Shown here piece by piece: positions 14,649 to 23,044 of a stretch of 43,066 bases of DNA; positions within the stretch are counted from its first letter, which is position 1; the number at the start of each line of letters is the position of its first letter. The translations under genes and the position numbers were made by a program. The notes under the pieces were generated by a model. The model made no database searches, was not told the origin of the DNA, and saw only the letters and a program-made list of their open reading frames with translations. The stretch covers positions 1-43,066 of the IMG/VR virus record IMGVR_UViG_3300049893_000722; one strand, given 5' to 3'. The stretch is from a virus.

Positions 14649-16402
14649 ATCTCATACCCGGTGACGGTTACGTAGACGTTGCCTGCGCTCGTGGTGATGA
14701 GCAGGTCCGCGGCATCCTCACCCGACGCCAACGGGTACTTGTCCGGGAACGTCAAGAAGCACCCCGAGTTCGCCGCAAACTCTGACTTAAACACCACTTC
14801 ATCCCCACCTGCCTTGTCATCTTCAAGCGTTACCGTGGCTGCCGCGCTCACCTGGATGTACAGCGCGCAGACATGCCACCGTGTATTGGCTGCCGGCGAC
14901 CAGATGATGCCGTCCGTCACTGCCCCGGCGTTGGTGTAGTACTTCTTGGCGTAGTTGGTGTGGATGGTAACGTCCACGTCTGGCGGCTTGTTGCGAGACC
15001 ACAGGGCGCCGGCCGCATCAGTATGGAACGACTCGTAGTCGCCATCGGCGCCCGAGTGCGCCGCAAGTGCATCGTCTCGGACAGCCAGGACATAGACGCC
15101 CGTGTCACCGCTGGTATGACCTGCGTCCTCTGCCTTGCCAAGGTTCGTCGCCCCGGTTCCAGGCACGATGGACGTAACATCTACGTCCCCAATGTCCACG
15201 CCGGAGTTCGCTGTGAGCTTGCCGATTCCATTGGTGCCGGCAGGCAGCGCCACGTCAGTCGCCAGCACAACCCGCTGGGTGCCGGAGTCCGTAGCCCCGG
15301 AACTCACCGATACAATCGAGCCGCCACCCGAGCCGATGCGCTGCATGTTGATGTTCGGCGTCGAGACAGAAGACGAGATGGTAGCGTTCAGCGTGCCGTC
15401 AGTAACGCGCCCGCCGATGAGCACGCACCGGTCCATGATGATGCCGGCCAGCGTGTTCGTCTCTCCCGAGAACTGGACGCCGATAGCTACATAGTCGATG
15501 TCTTCCGTCGTCCATCCGTTTCCCGTCACCGAGGATGGCTGCATGATGTTGGCCCGGAGTGGCAGCCAGCGGGCCGCCGTCAGGTCCGCTACCGCCCACG
15601 TCCACTCCTGGTACGCCGCGGCACTCGTTCCCAGCCGCATCACCACGTTCACGACGTTCGTCAGGGACGGCAGGTATGCGCTGATACCGACGTACCCACC
15701 CTCCGCAATGATGTCGTGGATGCTGATGCTCGAAAGCGTCTTCTGAATCATGGCGTACACGGTGTTGGCCGTGCCGTTCGCCTTGTCAAAGGTCAGCGAG
15801 TTTGTACCGTAGACGTGGTTGGTGCTGGTCGCGAGGTTGACCGCATCATCGTTGAGCGCGGACCAGCCCGTCGTAGCATCCATCCGGTCCAGCACAATGA
15901 CCCGCTGGTCCCTCGTCCGCAGTTCGCGGTACTCGGTCAGCGACAGCCGGTCGTAATCGCCGTCAGCGTTCCCGGTGTGCGAAAGAGCATCTGTGTGCGC
16001 GAGTACCCCGAGCGCAACCACGCCCGTATCGGTGGCTCCCGCCACGTCACCAATCGCCTTCCCTAGGTTGGTCGCGCCAACTCCGGGAATGACCGATAGC
16101 ACATCCACGTCACCGATGTTGTTGGTGCCGGCAGGCAGCGCCGCCACCACGTCCACCTGCATCTCGGTGCCAGCGATGGCGTTGTCGATGAGTTGAAGCG
16201 CCGTTACCGCAGGGTCGTCGGACGCCAGCGTCATTCGCTGCACGCCGCCATCTACGGCGCCGGCACCGGCCGATGCCAACGTGGCGGAGTTCAGCGCACC
16301 AAACGCCTGCTTGTTGATTGGGTAGTGAACGCTGGTAATGTCATCGGTCGCGATTACCGCACCGTCTGCCGTCCCAGCACTGAGTTGGACGTTATCAGCC
16401 AA
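14645..16402 (-). CDS. Tail fibre-like protein with internal duplication
   Basis: 585 residues. Two related blocks frame the protein: ALPAGTNNIGDVDVLSVIPG with GATNLGKA and TGVVALGVLAHTD...GDYDRL near 89-155, and ALPAGTNGIGKL, DIGDVDVTSIVPG, GATNLGKAEDAG, TGVYVLAVRDDALA...GDYESF near 389-470. A short phrase QRMTLASD / QRVVLATD also recurs. Between them lies a beta sandwich (about 175-330). The C-terminal 100 residues form another beta domain. Such repeats are common in fibre or decoration proteins of environmental phages. Overlaps the QueC-like gene by four bases. Confidence 0.55.
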   Translation of the reverse strand: MADNVQLSAGTADGAVIATDDITSVHYPINKQAFGALNSATLASAGAGAVDGGVQRMTLASDDPAVTALQLIDNAIAGTEMQVDVVAALPAGTNNIGDVDVLSVIPGVGATNLGKAIGDVAGATDTGVVALGVLAHTDALSHTGNADGDYDRLSLTEYRELRTRDQRVIVLDRMDATTGWSALNDDAVNLATSTNHVYGTNSLTFDKANGTANTVYAMIQKTLSSISIHDIIAEGGYVGISAYLPSLTNVVNVVMRLGTSAAAYQEWTWAVADLTAARWLPLRANIMQPSSVTGNGWTTEDIDYVAIGVQFSGETNTLAGIIMDRCVLIGGRVTDGTLNATISSSVSTPNINMQRIGSGGGSIVSVSSGATDSGTQRVVLATDVALPAGTNGIGKLTANSGVDIGDVDVTSIVPGTGATNLGKAEDAGHTSGDTGVYVLAVRDDALAAHSGADGDYESFHTDAAGALWSRNKPPDVDVTIHTNYAKKYYTNAGAVTDGIIWSPAANTRWHVCALYIQVSAAATVTLEDDKAGGDEVVFKSEFAANSGCFLTFPDKYPLASGEDAADLLITTSAGNVYVTVTGYEI

Positions 16403-16625
16403 GGCCCTTCACCTTGTTACAGATTCCGCAACGCCACCCCTTCCCGTCTGCGTACATCGTGTTCCAGAGATGGGTATGCGGAGTGCGGTCCTTCCGTTCC
16501 CCATCGATAACCGGGTCCACGCCCATGTCTTCCGGGGCAGATGGCCGGTACAGCCAGCGGCCGGCTATGACGCCGAGTCCACCGGATACCAGGACTGCAA
16601 TGACCACCCCAAAGATAGTATCCAC
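16395..16625 (-). CDS. Single-pass membrane protein with C-terminal zinc-type motif
   Basis: 76 residues. Residues 4-24 (IFGVVIAVLVSGGLGVIAGRW) form a transmembrane helix. The C-terminus has HLWN and CGIC, a possible metal site facing the cytoplasm or periplasm. Its start shares one base with the upstream stop and its end overlaps the downstream fibre gene. Odd among structural genes; function unknown. Confidence 0.55.
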   Translation of the reverse strand: MDTIFGVVIAVLVSGGLGVIAGRWLYRPSAPEDMGVDPVIDGERKDRTPHTHLWNTMYADGKGWRCGICNKVKGLG

Positions 16626-17185
16626 TACCAGCCTCCTCTGCTCCCGGAGAACACGGCTCTGCTACGCCCGGATGGCAGTACGTATTCGATTTCTACGTAT
16701 GGCAGATTGGACCCGCTATCATACGCTGCTGTCTGGATATTGTTAGTTCCTGTAGTCAGTGTCCCGTTCATTCTGAGTGGCAAATAAGCCCCGAAGAACG
16801 TGGCAACATTTGCCGTCAGCAACGTCCAACTTCGGTAAGCAGCAGCGGCCGGATTGGCAACGGTGGACTGGAGAGTCCCAGCGGCCGACCAGTCATTGAC
16901 ATCGAGTGGGTCCCAATCTGCTGATAGACAATACAGGTCGCAGTCTCCAGGCAAACCATTCAACGAGTTGATGTAGACGTTGAAGGTGGCAGTTATGCAG
17001 GTAGAACCTGCCGGTATAGCTGTGAGGTTGAATCTCCAGAAGCCCTTACGCATACTGGCCGTGGAATGCCCCACTTGAATTGCTGCCGACGTAGACAGAA
17101 CACTATCGGCAATATCATCGCCGCTAGTGTCATTGGCGTAACCGTCGTCTCCGCCAGTAGCAATGTAGATGGTGCTTATGGCCAT
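16625..17185 (-). CDS. Small DNRLRE-like beta-sandwich virion protein
   Basis: 186 residues. Pattern: YIATGGDDGYANDTSG at the start, FWRFNLTAIPAGSTCITATF (the IPAG-I turn of these domains), YCLSADWDPLDVNDW and PYVEIEYVLPS at the end. This matches the outline of the C-terminal domain of the 12655-14052 protein, so the two are probably paralogous surface modules. The Arg/Ser/Gly tail may be disordered. Confidence 0.5.
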   Translation of the reverse strand: MAISTIYIATGGDDGYANDTSGDDIADSVLSTSAAIQVGHSTASMRKGFWRFNLTAIPAGSTCITATFNVYINSLNGLPGDCDLYCLSADWDPLDVNDWSAAGTLQSTVANPAAAAYRSWTLLTANVATFFGAYLPLRMNGTLTTGTNNIQTAAYDSGSNLPYVEIEYVLPSGRSRAVFSGSRGGW

Positions 17186-17319
17186 AAATGCATCCAGAGC
17201 ATAAGCACCATCATTCCACGCGCTCCAGCGTAGATGAGCCGGCTCCGGTCACCGCCCACACCAACAGGGGCTACGTAGGTCGTAACCTTGTGCCCCTGTT
17301 GGTGCGCTATCAGTATCAC
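17176..17319 (-). CDS. 47-aa hydrophobic small protein
   Basis: GTG start at 17319 inside the stop of the preceding gene (GTGA). TAA at 17176-17178 overlaps the next gene by ten bases. The C-terminus MMVLMLWMHLWP is very Met/Leu/Trp-rich. The short gene fills what would otherwise be a 130-base gap, and its junctions match the local overlap style. Unknown role. Confidence 0.45.
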   Translation of the reverse strand: MILIAHQQGHKVTTYVAPVGVGGDRSRLIYAGARGMMVLMLWMHLWP

Positions 17320-17759
17320 GAAACCGCCCCGTCCGAACTCAGCGGCATCCAGTACATATCGAACCGGATAGCCCCTGCCGTTGCCGCGTTGGTGGCGTGC
17401 GTGATGATGACGTTATCCGTACACCAGATGTCCTTGAACCCGGACGGGAGCGCGAATGCGTTTGCCTCTGTAGGGGTCGCATCTACCCAGATGTCGCCCG
17501 CGTCGATGTCATCCCCGGTCGTGGCCGCAATGAAGAACGTCGTAGCAGACGTTACCCCAAGCGCAAGCGTGCCCGTACCGCCAGTTGTGGTCAGGTTGAC
17601 CGTGCAGGTTGGCGTCAGCGCCACGATGAGGATTTCTCCGGTCACCGTGAACACGGTCGTAGTGCCAACCGCGCCGGCGCCCGCGGCACCCGTGAAGGTG
17701 ACCGTCTTCTGCGCCTTGCGTAGCATCCCCGCAGTTGAACCCTGGCTTAAAGTGCTCAT
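17316..17759 (-). CDS. Virion structural protein, small beta-rich
   Basis: 147 residues starting at ATG 17759 (ATGA overlap). Thr/Gly/Ala-rich strands (KTVTFTGAAGAGAVGTTTVF, EILIVALTPTCTVNLTT, TSATTFFIAATTGDDID) end in IRFDMYWMPLSSDG, a layout seen in small trimeric decoration or tail-tip proteins. The longer frame upstream is an artefact overlapping the next gene. Confidence 0.5.
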   Translation of the reverse strand: MSTLSQGSTAGMLRKAQKTVTFTGAAGAGAVGTTTVFTVTGEILIVALTPTCTVNLTTTGGTGTLALGVTSATTFFIAATTGDDIDAGDIWVDATPTEANAFALPSGFKDIWCTDNVIITHATNAATAGAIRFDMYWMPLSSDGAVS

Positions 17760-18571
17760 GCGAATCTCCCGGTCTGGCGCGTGGCACAGTTCACAATCAG
17801 GTTCGCCGTGCCGGCATCGGTCAGCGCCGTTACGCTGCTCACTCCGCCCGGTCCCACCGAAACACTGAACTCCTGCGCCGTACCTTCCGGCAGTTCGGCG
17901 TAGGTCGTGTCCCGGTTGATGGCGAGCCACGAGTTCTGCGTGGTAGAGGCGTCGAGCGCCGCAGACACCGCGATACGCACCCAGAACTGCGGATGAGTCA
18001 GGATGCCCAGGTTCTTCTTGGCCGTTGGGACCGCATCCACGAGCGCGGTAGAGGCCCAGCCGGCCGGGACCGTCCAGGTGATGTTCCCGTCCTGCCCAAA
18101 CGTGGCGCCGGCTGCGTCCGTGCCATCGGTCGGCGTGATGTCTGACCACGCCGAGCCATCCCAGTATGTGACCGCAAGCACGGATGCGGTTCCATTGGCA
18201 GCATCCACGTCTACCGCGATGCCGCTGAACGGCACTTCGGCGCCGACGTAGACGGCATCAAGGTTCGCCACCGTATCGAGGCCGGACAACGTGACATCAG
18301 TGGCCGTGCTGCCGTCCTGCGCGTTCACCGAGTAGTCGGTGATATTCGCCTCAGCAGCGAGCAGGTCCGTAGTCTTCAGGATGGTCAACCAGGGGTTGAC
18401 GTTGAACTTCACCACCGCGGCGGTTGCATAGTTGCGCGGGATGAGTTGCACCAGTTTGGTGCCAATGGGCAGCACAATGCGTGCCGCTGTAGATGTCAGC
18501 GCCGTACCACCTGCTGCGGTACTCGCCGCTCGCCACTCCCCGAGTGGCCCGTTGAGAACTTCGGTCGCCAT
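17756..18571 (-). CDS. Virion structural protein
   Basis: 271 residues. The N-terminus (residues 3-60) is rich in small residues with helix then strand. A central block VLAVTYWDGSAWSDITPTDG, ITWTVPAGWASTALVD and PQFWVRIAVSAALD follows a phrase common to many phage tail proteins (a wedge or sheath-like beta domain). GGAGG at 18574 upstream gives a good ribosome site. Confidence 0.5.
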   Translation of the reverse strand: MATEVLNGPLGEWRAASTAAGGTALTSTAARIVLPIGTKLVQLIPRNYATAAVVKFNVNPWLTILKTTDLLAAEANITDYSVNAQDGSTATDVTLSGLDTVANLDAVYVGAEVPFSGIAVDVDAANGTASVLAVTYWDGSAWSDITPTDGTDAAGATFGQDGNITWTVPAGWASTALVDAVPTAKKNLGILTHPQFWVRIAVSAALDASTTQNSWLAINRDTTYAELPEGTAQEFSVSVGPGGVSSVTALTDAGTANLIVNCATRQTGRFA

Positions 18572-18629
18572 CGCTCCTCCAAGCTATCGCTATTCGTCCG
18601 GCTTAGGAGGAAGGGTATAAGCCCTTACT

Positions 18630-18998
18630 CTATACGATTGTACTCCCTCGCCTGGCAACCCAGTCCGCAGAATCGACTACGCCTTTCGACTGCAACTCCG
18701 CGGCTTTCTCTTTCGCAATCCGGGCCAGAGGAGGGACCGGGAGGCTCCGACCGGCCGCCTCCTCCGCCCGAGACTGCTTGTACTCCAGTTCAGCCGTAGC
18801 CTCCCTGAAGTCCTTGAACTCCTGCCTGTAAGTGCGTAGCTCTGGCGGTATTCTCGTCAGTCCAGCCATGCTGAACTTGTAGACTTCCTCGCGCTTCGCT
18901 TCGCACGAGCAAGCGTCGCACTGGATGGTGCGAACATCCATTGCCGTCCGCTTGTCGAACGTGTAACCGCACTCACAGGTGAAGGAGTAGATTGGCAT
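18630..18998 (-). CDS. FmdB-type zinc-ribbon protein
   Basis: 122 residues. MPIYSFTCECG...IQCDACSC at the N-terminus is the FmdB/CxxC_CXXC zinc-ribbon signature (Cys8, 10, 27, 30, 32), unusual in having CEC in place of the first CxxC. The rest is a charged helix. Function of phage FmdB-like proteins is not established; a regulator or assembly factor is possible. Separated by 58 bases from the next gene, with a small AAGGG/CCCTT hairpin near 18611-18626. Confidence 0.6.
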   Translation of the reverse strand: MPIYSFTCECGYTFDKRTAMDVRTIQCDACSCEAKREEVYKFSMAGLTRIPPELRTYRQEFKDFREATAELEYKQSRAEEAAGRSLPVPPLARIAKEKAAELQSKGVVDSADWVARRGSTIV

Positions 18999-19001
18999 CG
19001 G

Positions 19002-19652
19002 CTAGACCCTCAGCGTCGCGGTGCCAAACTCCACCCAGTCCATGTTGGCGAAGTACGAAGGGCCGGTCGTGGTCGCCGCTATCTGGGTGTAGATGCAGCG
19101 GTCGCCTTCGATGAGCGGTGGCCGAAGCGGCTCCCACGTCTGGATGGGCACGTAGGCGCCCATCGCAATCGGCTGCGCGAACGACCAGTGACGCTGCGTG
19201 GTCGTAGCAAGTTCTGCCGTGACTGTTACGCCACCAGCCGCTGCTACCCGGCACGTTGCCGATGCAGCCGCCGCAGTTGTTCCAGCCCGGAGAGGCAATG
19301 CAACGAATGCCGCGCCACCCGTCGAGGCCGTGGCAACCGACTTGATGGCGTACTCGTGGAGTGTACCAGTGCCCAACCGGATGCTGATATTCGAGCAAAG
19401 CGGGATGACCGTCAGGCCGGTCTTTGAGTCCACGCAATACTCAGCCGCCGTGTCGGTGATTACCACGTCGCCAACGAGCGGCGTCGTCACTGTGCCGGCC
19501 CGGACCTGGTATCCCTTGCCATCCATGATGGCTTTGGCGAAGAAGTCGATGACTACGAGCGCCCCGGTTCCGTCGAGCCAGGCCGGTGCGTAGGTGCCCG
19601 CAGAGAACCCCGTAGGGCCAGAGCGAACGGTTCCGATTTCGTTGATAGGCAT
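19002..19652 (-). CDS. Virion structural protein, Ala/Thr-rich beta
   Basis: 216 residues dominated by short strands (GDVVITDTAAEYCVDSKTG, ISIRLGTGTLHEYAIKSVAT, ATCRVAAAGGVTVTAELATT) and a C-terminal YVPIQTWEPL...MDWVEFGTATL. Probably a decoration, tail-tube or fibre-base subunit by position downstream of the capsid. No signature strong enough to name it. Confidence 0.5.
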   Translation of the reverse strand: MPINEIGTVRSGPTGFSAGTYAPAWLDGTGALVVIDFFAKAIMDGKGYQVRAGTVTTPLVGDVVITDTAAEYCVDSKTGLTVIPLCSNISIRLGTGTLHEYAIKSVATASTGGAAFVALPLRAGTTAAAASATCRVAAAGGVTVTAELATTTQRHWSFAQPIAMGAYVPIQTWEPLRPPLIEGDRCIYTQIAATTTGPSYFANMDWVEFGTATLRV

Positions 19653-19662
19653 GTGAATCCTC

Positions 19663-20403
19663 CTACGCGATTGGCCCGGTCATGTACAGCCAGTCGCAAT
19701 CCAGCGTCTTTGACGTTGAAACTGCGCGAGCCTGGCAGAACACCCAGGGTGTAAGGGCGACCGTCGAGGTGAGCGTTCCGGTTCCAACATGGGCGCCGTC
19801 GATGTAGGCGGCAATCATGCTCCCGGACCCAACAAACTCGAAGGTATACGTCGTGCCGCCAACGAGGGTCTTCACGTTCTCGACTGCTGCGGCCGGCGTG
19901 GTCGCTGCAATCTGGAGAAGGTCGAACTCCGCGTTGTCGTCGGTGTCGAGGATGAGCACCACGGCATCGTCTGCCGTAGCGGTAGGCGTTGCCTTGGCGT
20001 TGATGGCGCCGGCATCTGCACTGGAGTCCGTCAGCCCTACCTCAATCTTGAGGTCGGTGACAGCGGCCGGCATGATGAGGGCGCACGCCATGTAGAGGCC
20101 GTTGCCGGCCTTCCAGTGCTGGTAGTACCCCTGTCCGGCATAGCCGTTGTCGTCGGTGCCGCTCACCATGCGGAGAACCGAAGTCGTGGACCCGGCCGTA
20201 CCGGCAACCGAGACAGCAGCCGACGTACCGTTGGTCTTGGCTGCGGGCCACTCGTCCGGGACGACATCGCCCATCCAGTGCGTATAGAGGGTGTGATACC
20301 GCGGGTCGTGCGCGAGCGTCACCGTTCGCAGACCGGTATGCGGCACCGACATCCTCTTGAAGAGTTCCGAGTACCTGCGGGGCAGGAAGTTTCCTACTGC
20401 CAT
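19663..20403 (-). CDS. Virion structural protein with concanavalin-like fold
   Basis: 246 residues. After a helical N-terminus (NFLPRRYSELFKRM) the protein reads as a jelly-roll: HWMGDVVPDEW, GLYMACALIMPAAVTDLKIE VGL-type strands, AVVLILDTDDNAEFDLLQIA, TYTFEFVGSGSMIAAYIDG and a final FCQARAVS...CDWLYM. This strand order is typical of laminin-G-like capsid decoration or tail proteins. It may bind glycans. Confidence 0.5.
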   Translation of the reverse strand: MAVGNFLPRRYSELFKRMSVPHTGLRTVTLAHDPRYHTLYTHWMGDVVPDEWPAAKTNGTSAAVSVAGTAGSTTSVLRMVSGTDDNGYAGQGYYQHWKAGNGLYMACALIMPAAVTDLKIEVGLTDSSADAGAINAKATPTATADDAVVLILDTDDNAEFDLLQIAATTPAAAVENVKTLVGGTTYTFEFVGSGSMIAAYIDGAHVGTGTLTSTVALTPWVFCQARAVSTSKTLDCDWLYMTGPIA

Positions 20404-20443
20404 TTCTTCCTAAGGGCGGCCCTGTCGCGTCCGCCAAAGGCGA

Positions 20444-20980
20444 CTAGATGATGTAGTCCTCGCGCCGCAGACCAGTCTTCTGAAAGAACGCTTCTGCGTG
20501 CTTGAACCCTGTCTCCCACTCCGTCTCTACGTCCTTCGGGTCGTTGTACGGCAACGGGTCTTTCGGCGTCTGTATCCCATGCAACTCTGCGAGCCGGCGT
20601 GCTTCCAGGAAGTTGTCCAGCCCGACGTAGAGCGGTGATACCCGCTTGAACCTGGCCCGGACGAAGTACCACTTGTGGTCCTCGGGGGCCGGTGAGTTAG
20701 CGTCCTCGGTCGGCGGATTGAATGGCCCGCTGACCTTCGGCTTCGTAGTCATCACCCAGCCCTGCTTCCGCTTCCACTCGACCCATCGTTCGATGTTCGA
20801 GTTGATAAGCTGGGTGAACTCGTGACGCTCATTGGAATGAGGGTCGGTGTTGCAGAGCCGGATGGGGACGTTTATCTTCCCATCCGTCCACTCACCGTCA
20901 GCATGGTCCGTCCACAGAGGCACAACGAGGCTACGCCCACCTGGAACGTACCGTCGCGTATCCCCTGTGAAGCTAGTCAT
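20444..20980 (-). CDS. Hypothetical protein of the capsid-proximal region
   Basis: 178 residues, mixed alpha/beta, with LVVPLWTDHADGEWTDGKIN near the start, a central NSNIERWVEWKRKQGW helix and an acidic C-terminal part (NDPKDVETEWETGFKHAEAF). Overlaps the AT-hook gene by eight bases. The position just downstream of capsid could suggest a connector or assembly role, which the sequence does not confirm. Confidence 0.5.
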   Translation of the reverse strand: MTSFTGDTRRYVPGGRSLVVPLWTDHADGEWTDGKINVPIRLCNTDPHSNERHEFTQLINSNIERWVEWKRKQGWVMTTKPKVSGPFNPPTEDANSPAPEDHKWYFVRARFKRVSPLYVGLDNFLEARRLAELHGIQTPKDPLPYNDPKDVETEWETGFKHAEAFFQKTGLRREDYII

Positions 20981-21701
20981 TGTCGATGAATGCCTCTACT
21001 ACAGGTTCCGGCTGGACCTTCCGCGGCCGGCCGCGACCGCGCTTCACTGGCACGTCGCTGTCAACCGTGTCGTTCACAACCGTCTCAGCGGTGGAGAACT
21101 TCTCCATCGCCTTCTGCATGTTCTCGCTGACCTCGCCAATCATCGCCTTCATCACCCGGAGGACAGCCGGGTCCACGTTGGCAAGCTGGTGGGCCTTCGC
21201 GATGTCTGCCAGTTCCTTCGCAAGTTCGTCCGGGTTCAGTTGTTCCCGAAGGTAGTGCAGCCGGCGCTGCCAGGATGCTTTGCGCTGTCGCTGAAGGTCC
21301 CTGATGTCCGGTCGTTCGGAGGCCGCGATGGAAGCATCGCAGAACGCAATCTCCTCCTCGGCTTCCTCGATGGCATCAGCGTTGTTGGCCTTGATGGTTT
21401 CCACGACCTTCGTCATGGCGGCTTCCGTGAGCACCTGCCCAAGGTACTCAAAGCCCTTTCGTGACTGGCGTGCCCGGTAGTATTCGGCGTTCGCTCCATA
21501 CTTCGCGGCAAGCCTGCGGTCGTCCAGGTCCGGTACTCCCCCGTTGGGATAGAGGATGAGAGCGTCCCGAAGCGTCGCCCCCTCCGGTCGCAGATAGTAC
21601 GCCCATGCGCCTGTCACGAGGTCAGGCATGGTCCGAATCTGCTCCAGCGGAGTGAGAATCCGTTCCTGCCTGCGGGACCGGCGGGCTGCTGCTTGAGTCA
21701 T
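20973..21701 (-). CDS. Coiled-coil protein with C-terminal AT-hook
   Basis: 242 residues. The region about 95-200 is a long acidic then mixed coiled coil (ADAIEEAEEEIAFCDASIA, RQRKASWQRRLHYLREQL). Near the end KRGRGRPRK (220-228) is a textbook AT-hook, a minor-groove DNA-binding motif. It is placed between capsid and connector-like genes. Perhaps it contacts packaged DNA or links DNA to assembly. Family not recognised. Confidence 0.55.
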   Translation of the reverse strand: MTQAAARRSRRQERILTPLEQIRTMPDLVTGAWAYYLRPEGATLRDALILYPNGGVPDLDDRRLAAKYGANAEYYRARQSRKGFEYLGQVLTEAAMTKVVETIKANNADAIEEAEEEIAFCDASIAASERPDIRDLQRQRKASWQRRLHYLREQLNPDELAKELADIAKAHQLANVDPAVLRVMKAMIGEVSENMQKAMEKFSTAETVVNDTVDSDVPVKRGRGRPRKVQPEPVVEAFIDND

Positions 21702-21838
21702 TTCTTCCTTTTCACCCTCTCTGGGAGTTTCTTCCCCTTGGACTTCTTGTCGTACTCCTCCACCGTCGAACGCTTGATTTCACCGCGCTTCAGCATCGCG
21801 TGGAACTTGCGGCGTTGAGCGTCGGACTTGTACGGCAT
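21698..21838 (-). CDS. 46-aa basic phage protein
   Basis: ATG 21838 to TGA 21698-21700, ATGA-coupled to the AT-hook gene. Reads MPYKSDAQRRKFHAMLKRGE then IKRSTVEEYDKKSKGKKLPE. Small basic proteins with this exact type of start and KGKKLP ending are widespread in phages next to structural genes. Function unknown. Confidence 0.65.
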   Translation of the reverse strand: MPYKSDAQRRKFHAMLKRGEIKRSTVEEYDKKSKGKKLPERVKRKK

Positions 21839-21840
21839 TG

Positions 21841-22698
21841 CTACGCTCCCTTGACCCACACCCCGTGGTCGTCGCGGGTCTCGACAACGCCCCAGATGGC
21901 GCTGATGGAAACCTGCGTCGAGAGGTTCTGGATGTCCTCGAAACGCCTGGTCTTCGGGGCCATCCGCATACCGAGCGCGAGCGAGTCTGCCTGGTAGATG
22001 CCGTTGTCGTGGCCGGCTGCGTTGCTGCCCTCGACGTTGGTGCTGACCCAGCAGTTGAGGTTGTACACGTTGCCGAAGGCGCCCGTGATGATGTTCCCGC
22101 CGCCGCCCCGGTTGAAGTCCGAAGACACGTACCGGTCAATCGCCATGAGGGCGTTCTTGGTGGCCGGCGCCATCGCGAAGTAACGGCTGTCCTGCGGCGC
22201 GTTCGCATCGTCGAGGTACTGGATGGCTCGCCGGATTTCCTCGTCAGACGTAGGAACCGTGAGGGCGCCGACCGTCTGCGAGAAGTTGTCCACGAGGGCC
22301 GCCAGGGATGCGTCTACCGCAAGGTTCACCGCGTAGGCCGCAGCCCTCGTGTACTCCTTGTTGTAGTCGTTGATTGCCAGGGCCTGCTCAAACTCTTCAA
22401 GCTCAAACGCCTGGTACTTGTGGTTGTTGATGGTCAGGGTGACCGCCGTCTCGGTGTTCACATCGTAGGTGATGTCGTTGCCCGAGTTGCCCTCAGTCTT
22501 GGTCCGGGCCGTGCCGCTGTTGAGCACGGAGAAGACGTTCCATGCGATGGAGACGCCGACCTTGGCCTCGTCCTTGTACTTCGAGGACACCGTTCCGCTG
22601 AAGTCCAGGTTGGCCTCGCGGAACGCGATGACTTCCTTGGAGATGATTGCCGGGTTGGATACCGCGGCAGTCGTGCTGGTCTGGCTAGTCGATGCCAT
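21841..22698 (-). CDS. Major capsid protein (HK97-fold, P22-like group)
   Basis: 285 residues. Placed directly after scaffold, with pattern features of HK97-fold coats: TTLTINNHKYQAFELEEFEQAL (beta-hinge and spine helix region), YTRAAAYAVNLAVDASLAALV, PTSDEEIRRAIQYLDDANAP, RYFAMAPATKNALM and NVYNLNCWVSTNV. It forms the procapsid shell with the scaffold inside. The length is short for P22 coat but within the range for phages with about 43 kb genomes. Its start overlaps the YkgJ-like gene by 14 bases. Confidence 0.78.
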   Translation of the reverse strand: MASTSQTSTTAAVSNPAIISKEVIAFREANLDFSGTVSSKYKDEAKVGVSIAWNVFSVLNSGTARTKTEGNSGNDITYDVNTETAVTLTINNHKYQAFELEEFEQALAINDYNKEYTRAAAYAVNLAVDASLAALVDNFSQTVGALTVPTSDEEIRRAIQYLDDANAPQDSRYFAMAPATKNALMAIDRYVSSDFNRGGGGNIITGAFGNVYNLNCWVSTNVEGSNAAGHDNGIYQADSLALGMRMAPKTRRFEDIQNLSTQVSISAIWGVVETRDDHGVWVKGA

Positions 22699-23044
22699 TG
22701 CCTATTTCCTCTTCGACCCATTTGAAGGTGAACCCGCAGTATGGGTCGTTCAGTAGTTGACTGGGTTCAGTCGGCCACTCTCCACAGAAGGCCGGCCGTT
22801 CCGGTAGTGATGCAGGCGGATTCATCGCAGGATGCAACCTGCACAGCCCCCGCCCGGTGAGGTACTGACACTTCTGCTGGAAGTCGAGAAGGTACATGCC
22901 CGCAGCTTCCTTGACGTTCACCCCGCGAATCGCCAACGACTTCGCGAAATCGTGCCCTTCCTTCGGGAACCAGAGGCCAATGTGCTTGCAGCACCGGCCT
23001 CTGCATCGCTCCGTTGGACAGTCGCCCTCGCGGACCCACGGCAT
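22685..23044 (-). CDS. YkgJ-type cysteine-cluster protein
   Basis: 119 residues from ATG 23044, overlapping the scaffold stop (TAATG). Cys9, 14, 18, 19 (CPTERCRGRCC), Cys59, Cys68 (CQYL...GLCRLH) and Cys87 (PAFCGEWP) follow the YkgJ family pattern, thought to bind zinc or an iron-sulfur cluster. Overlaps the capsid start too. The function of these proteins is unknown. Position between scaffold and capsid is unusual. Confidence 0.65.
   Translation of the reverse strand: MPWVREGDCPTERCRGRCCKHIGLWFPKEGHDFAKSLAIRGVNVKEAAGMYLLDFQQKCQYLTGRGLCRLHPAMNPPASLPERPAFCGEWPTEPSQLLNDPYCGFTFKWVEEEIGNGID

Noticed and set aside
14873-16066. Plus-strand open frame of about 397 codons opposite the fibre gene
   Set aside because: Composition is Arg/Val/Asp-rich without motifs. 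The opposite strand codes a coherent repeat-containing protein with proper gene junctions.
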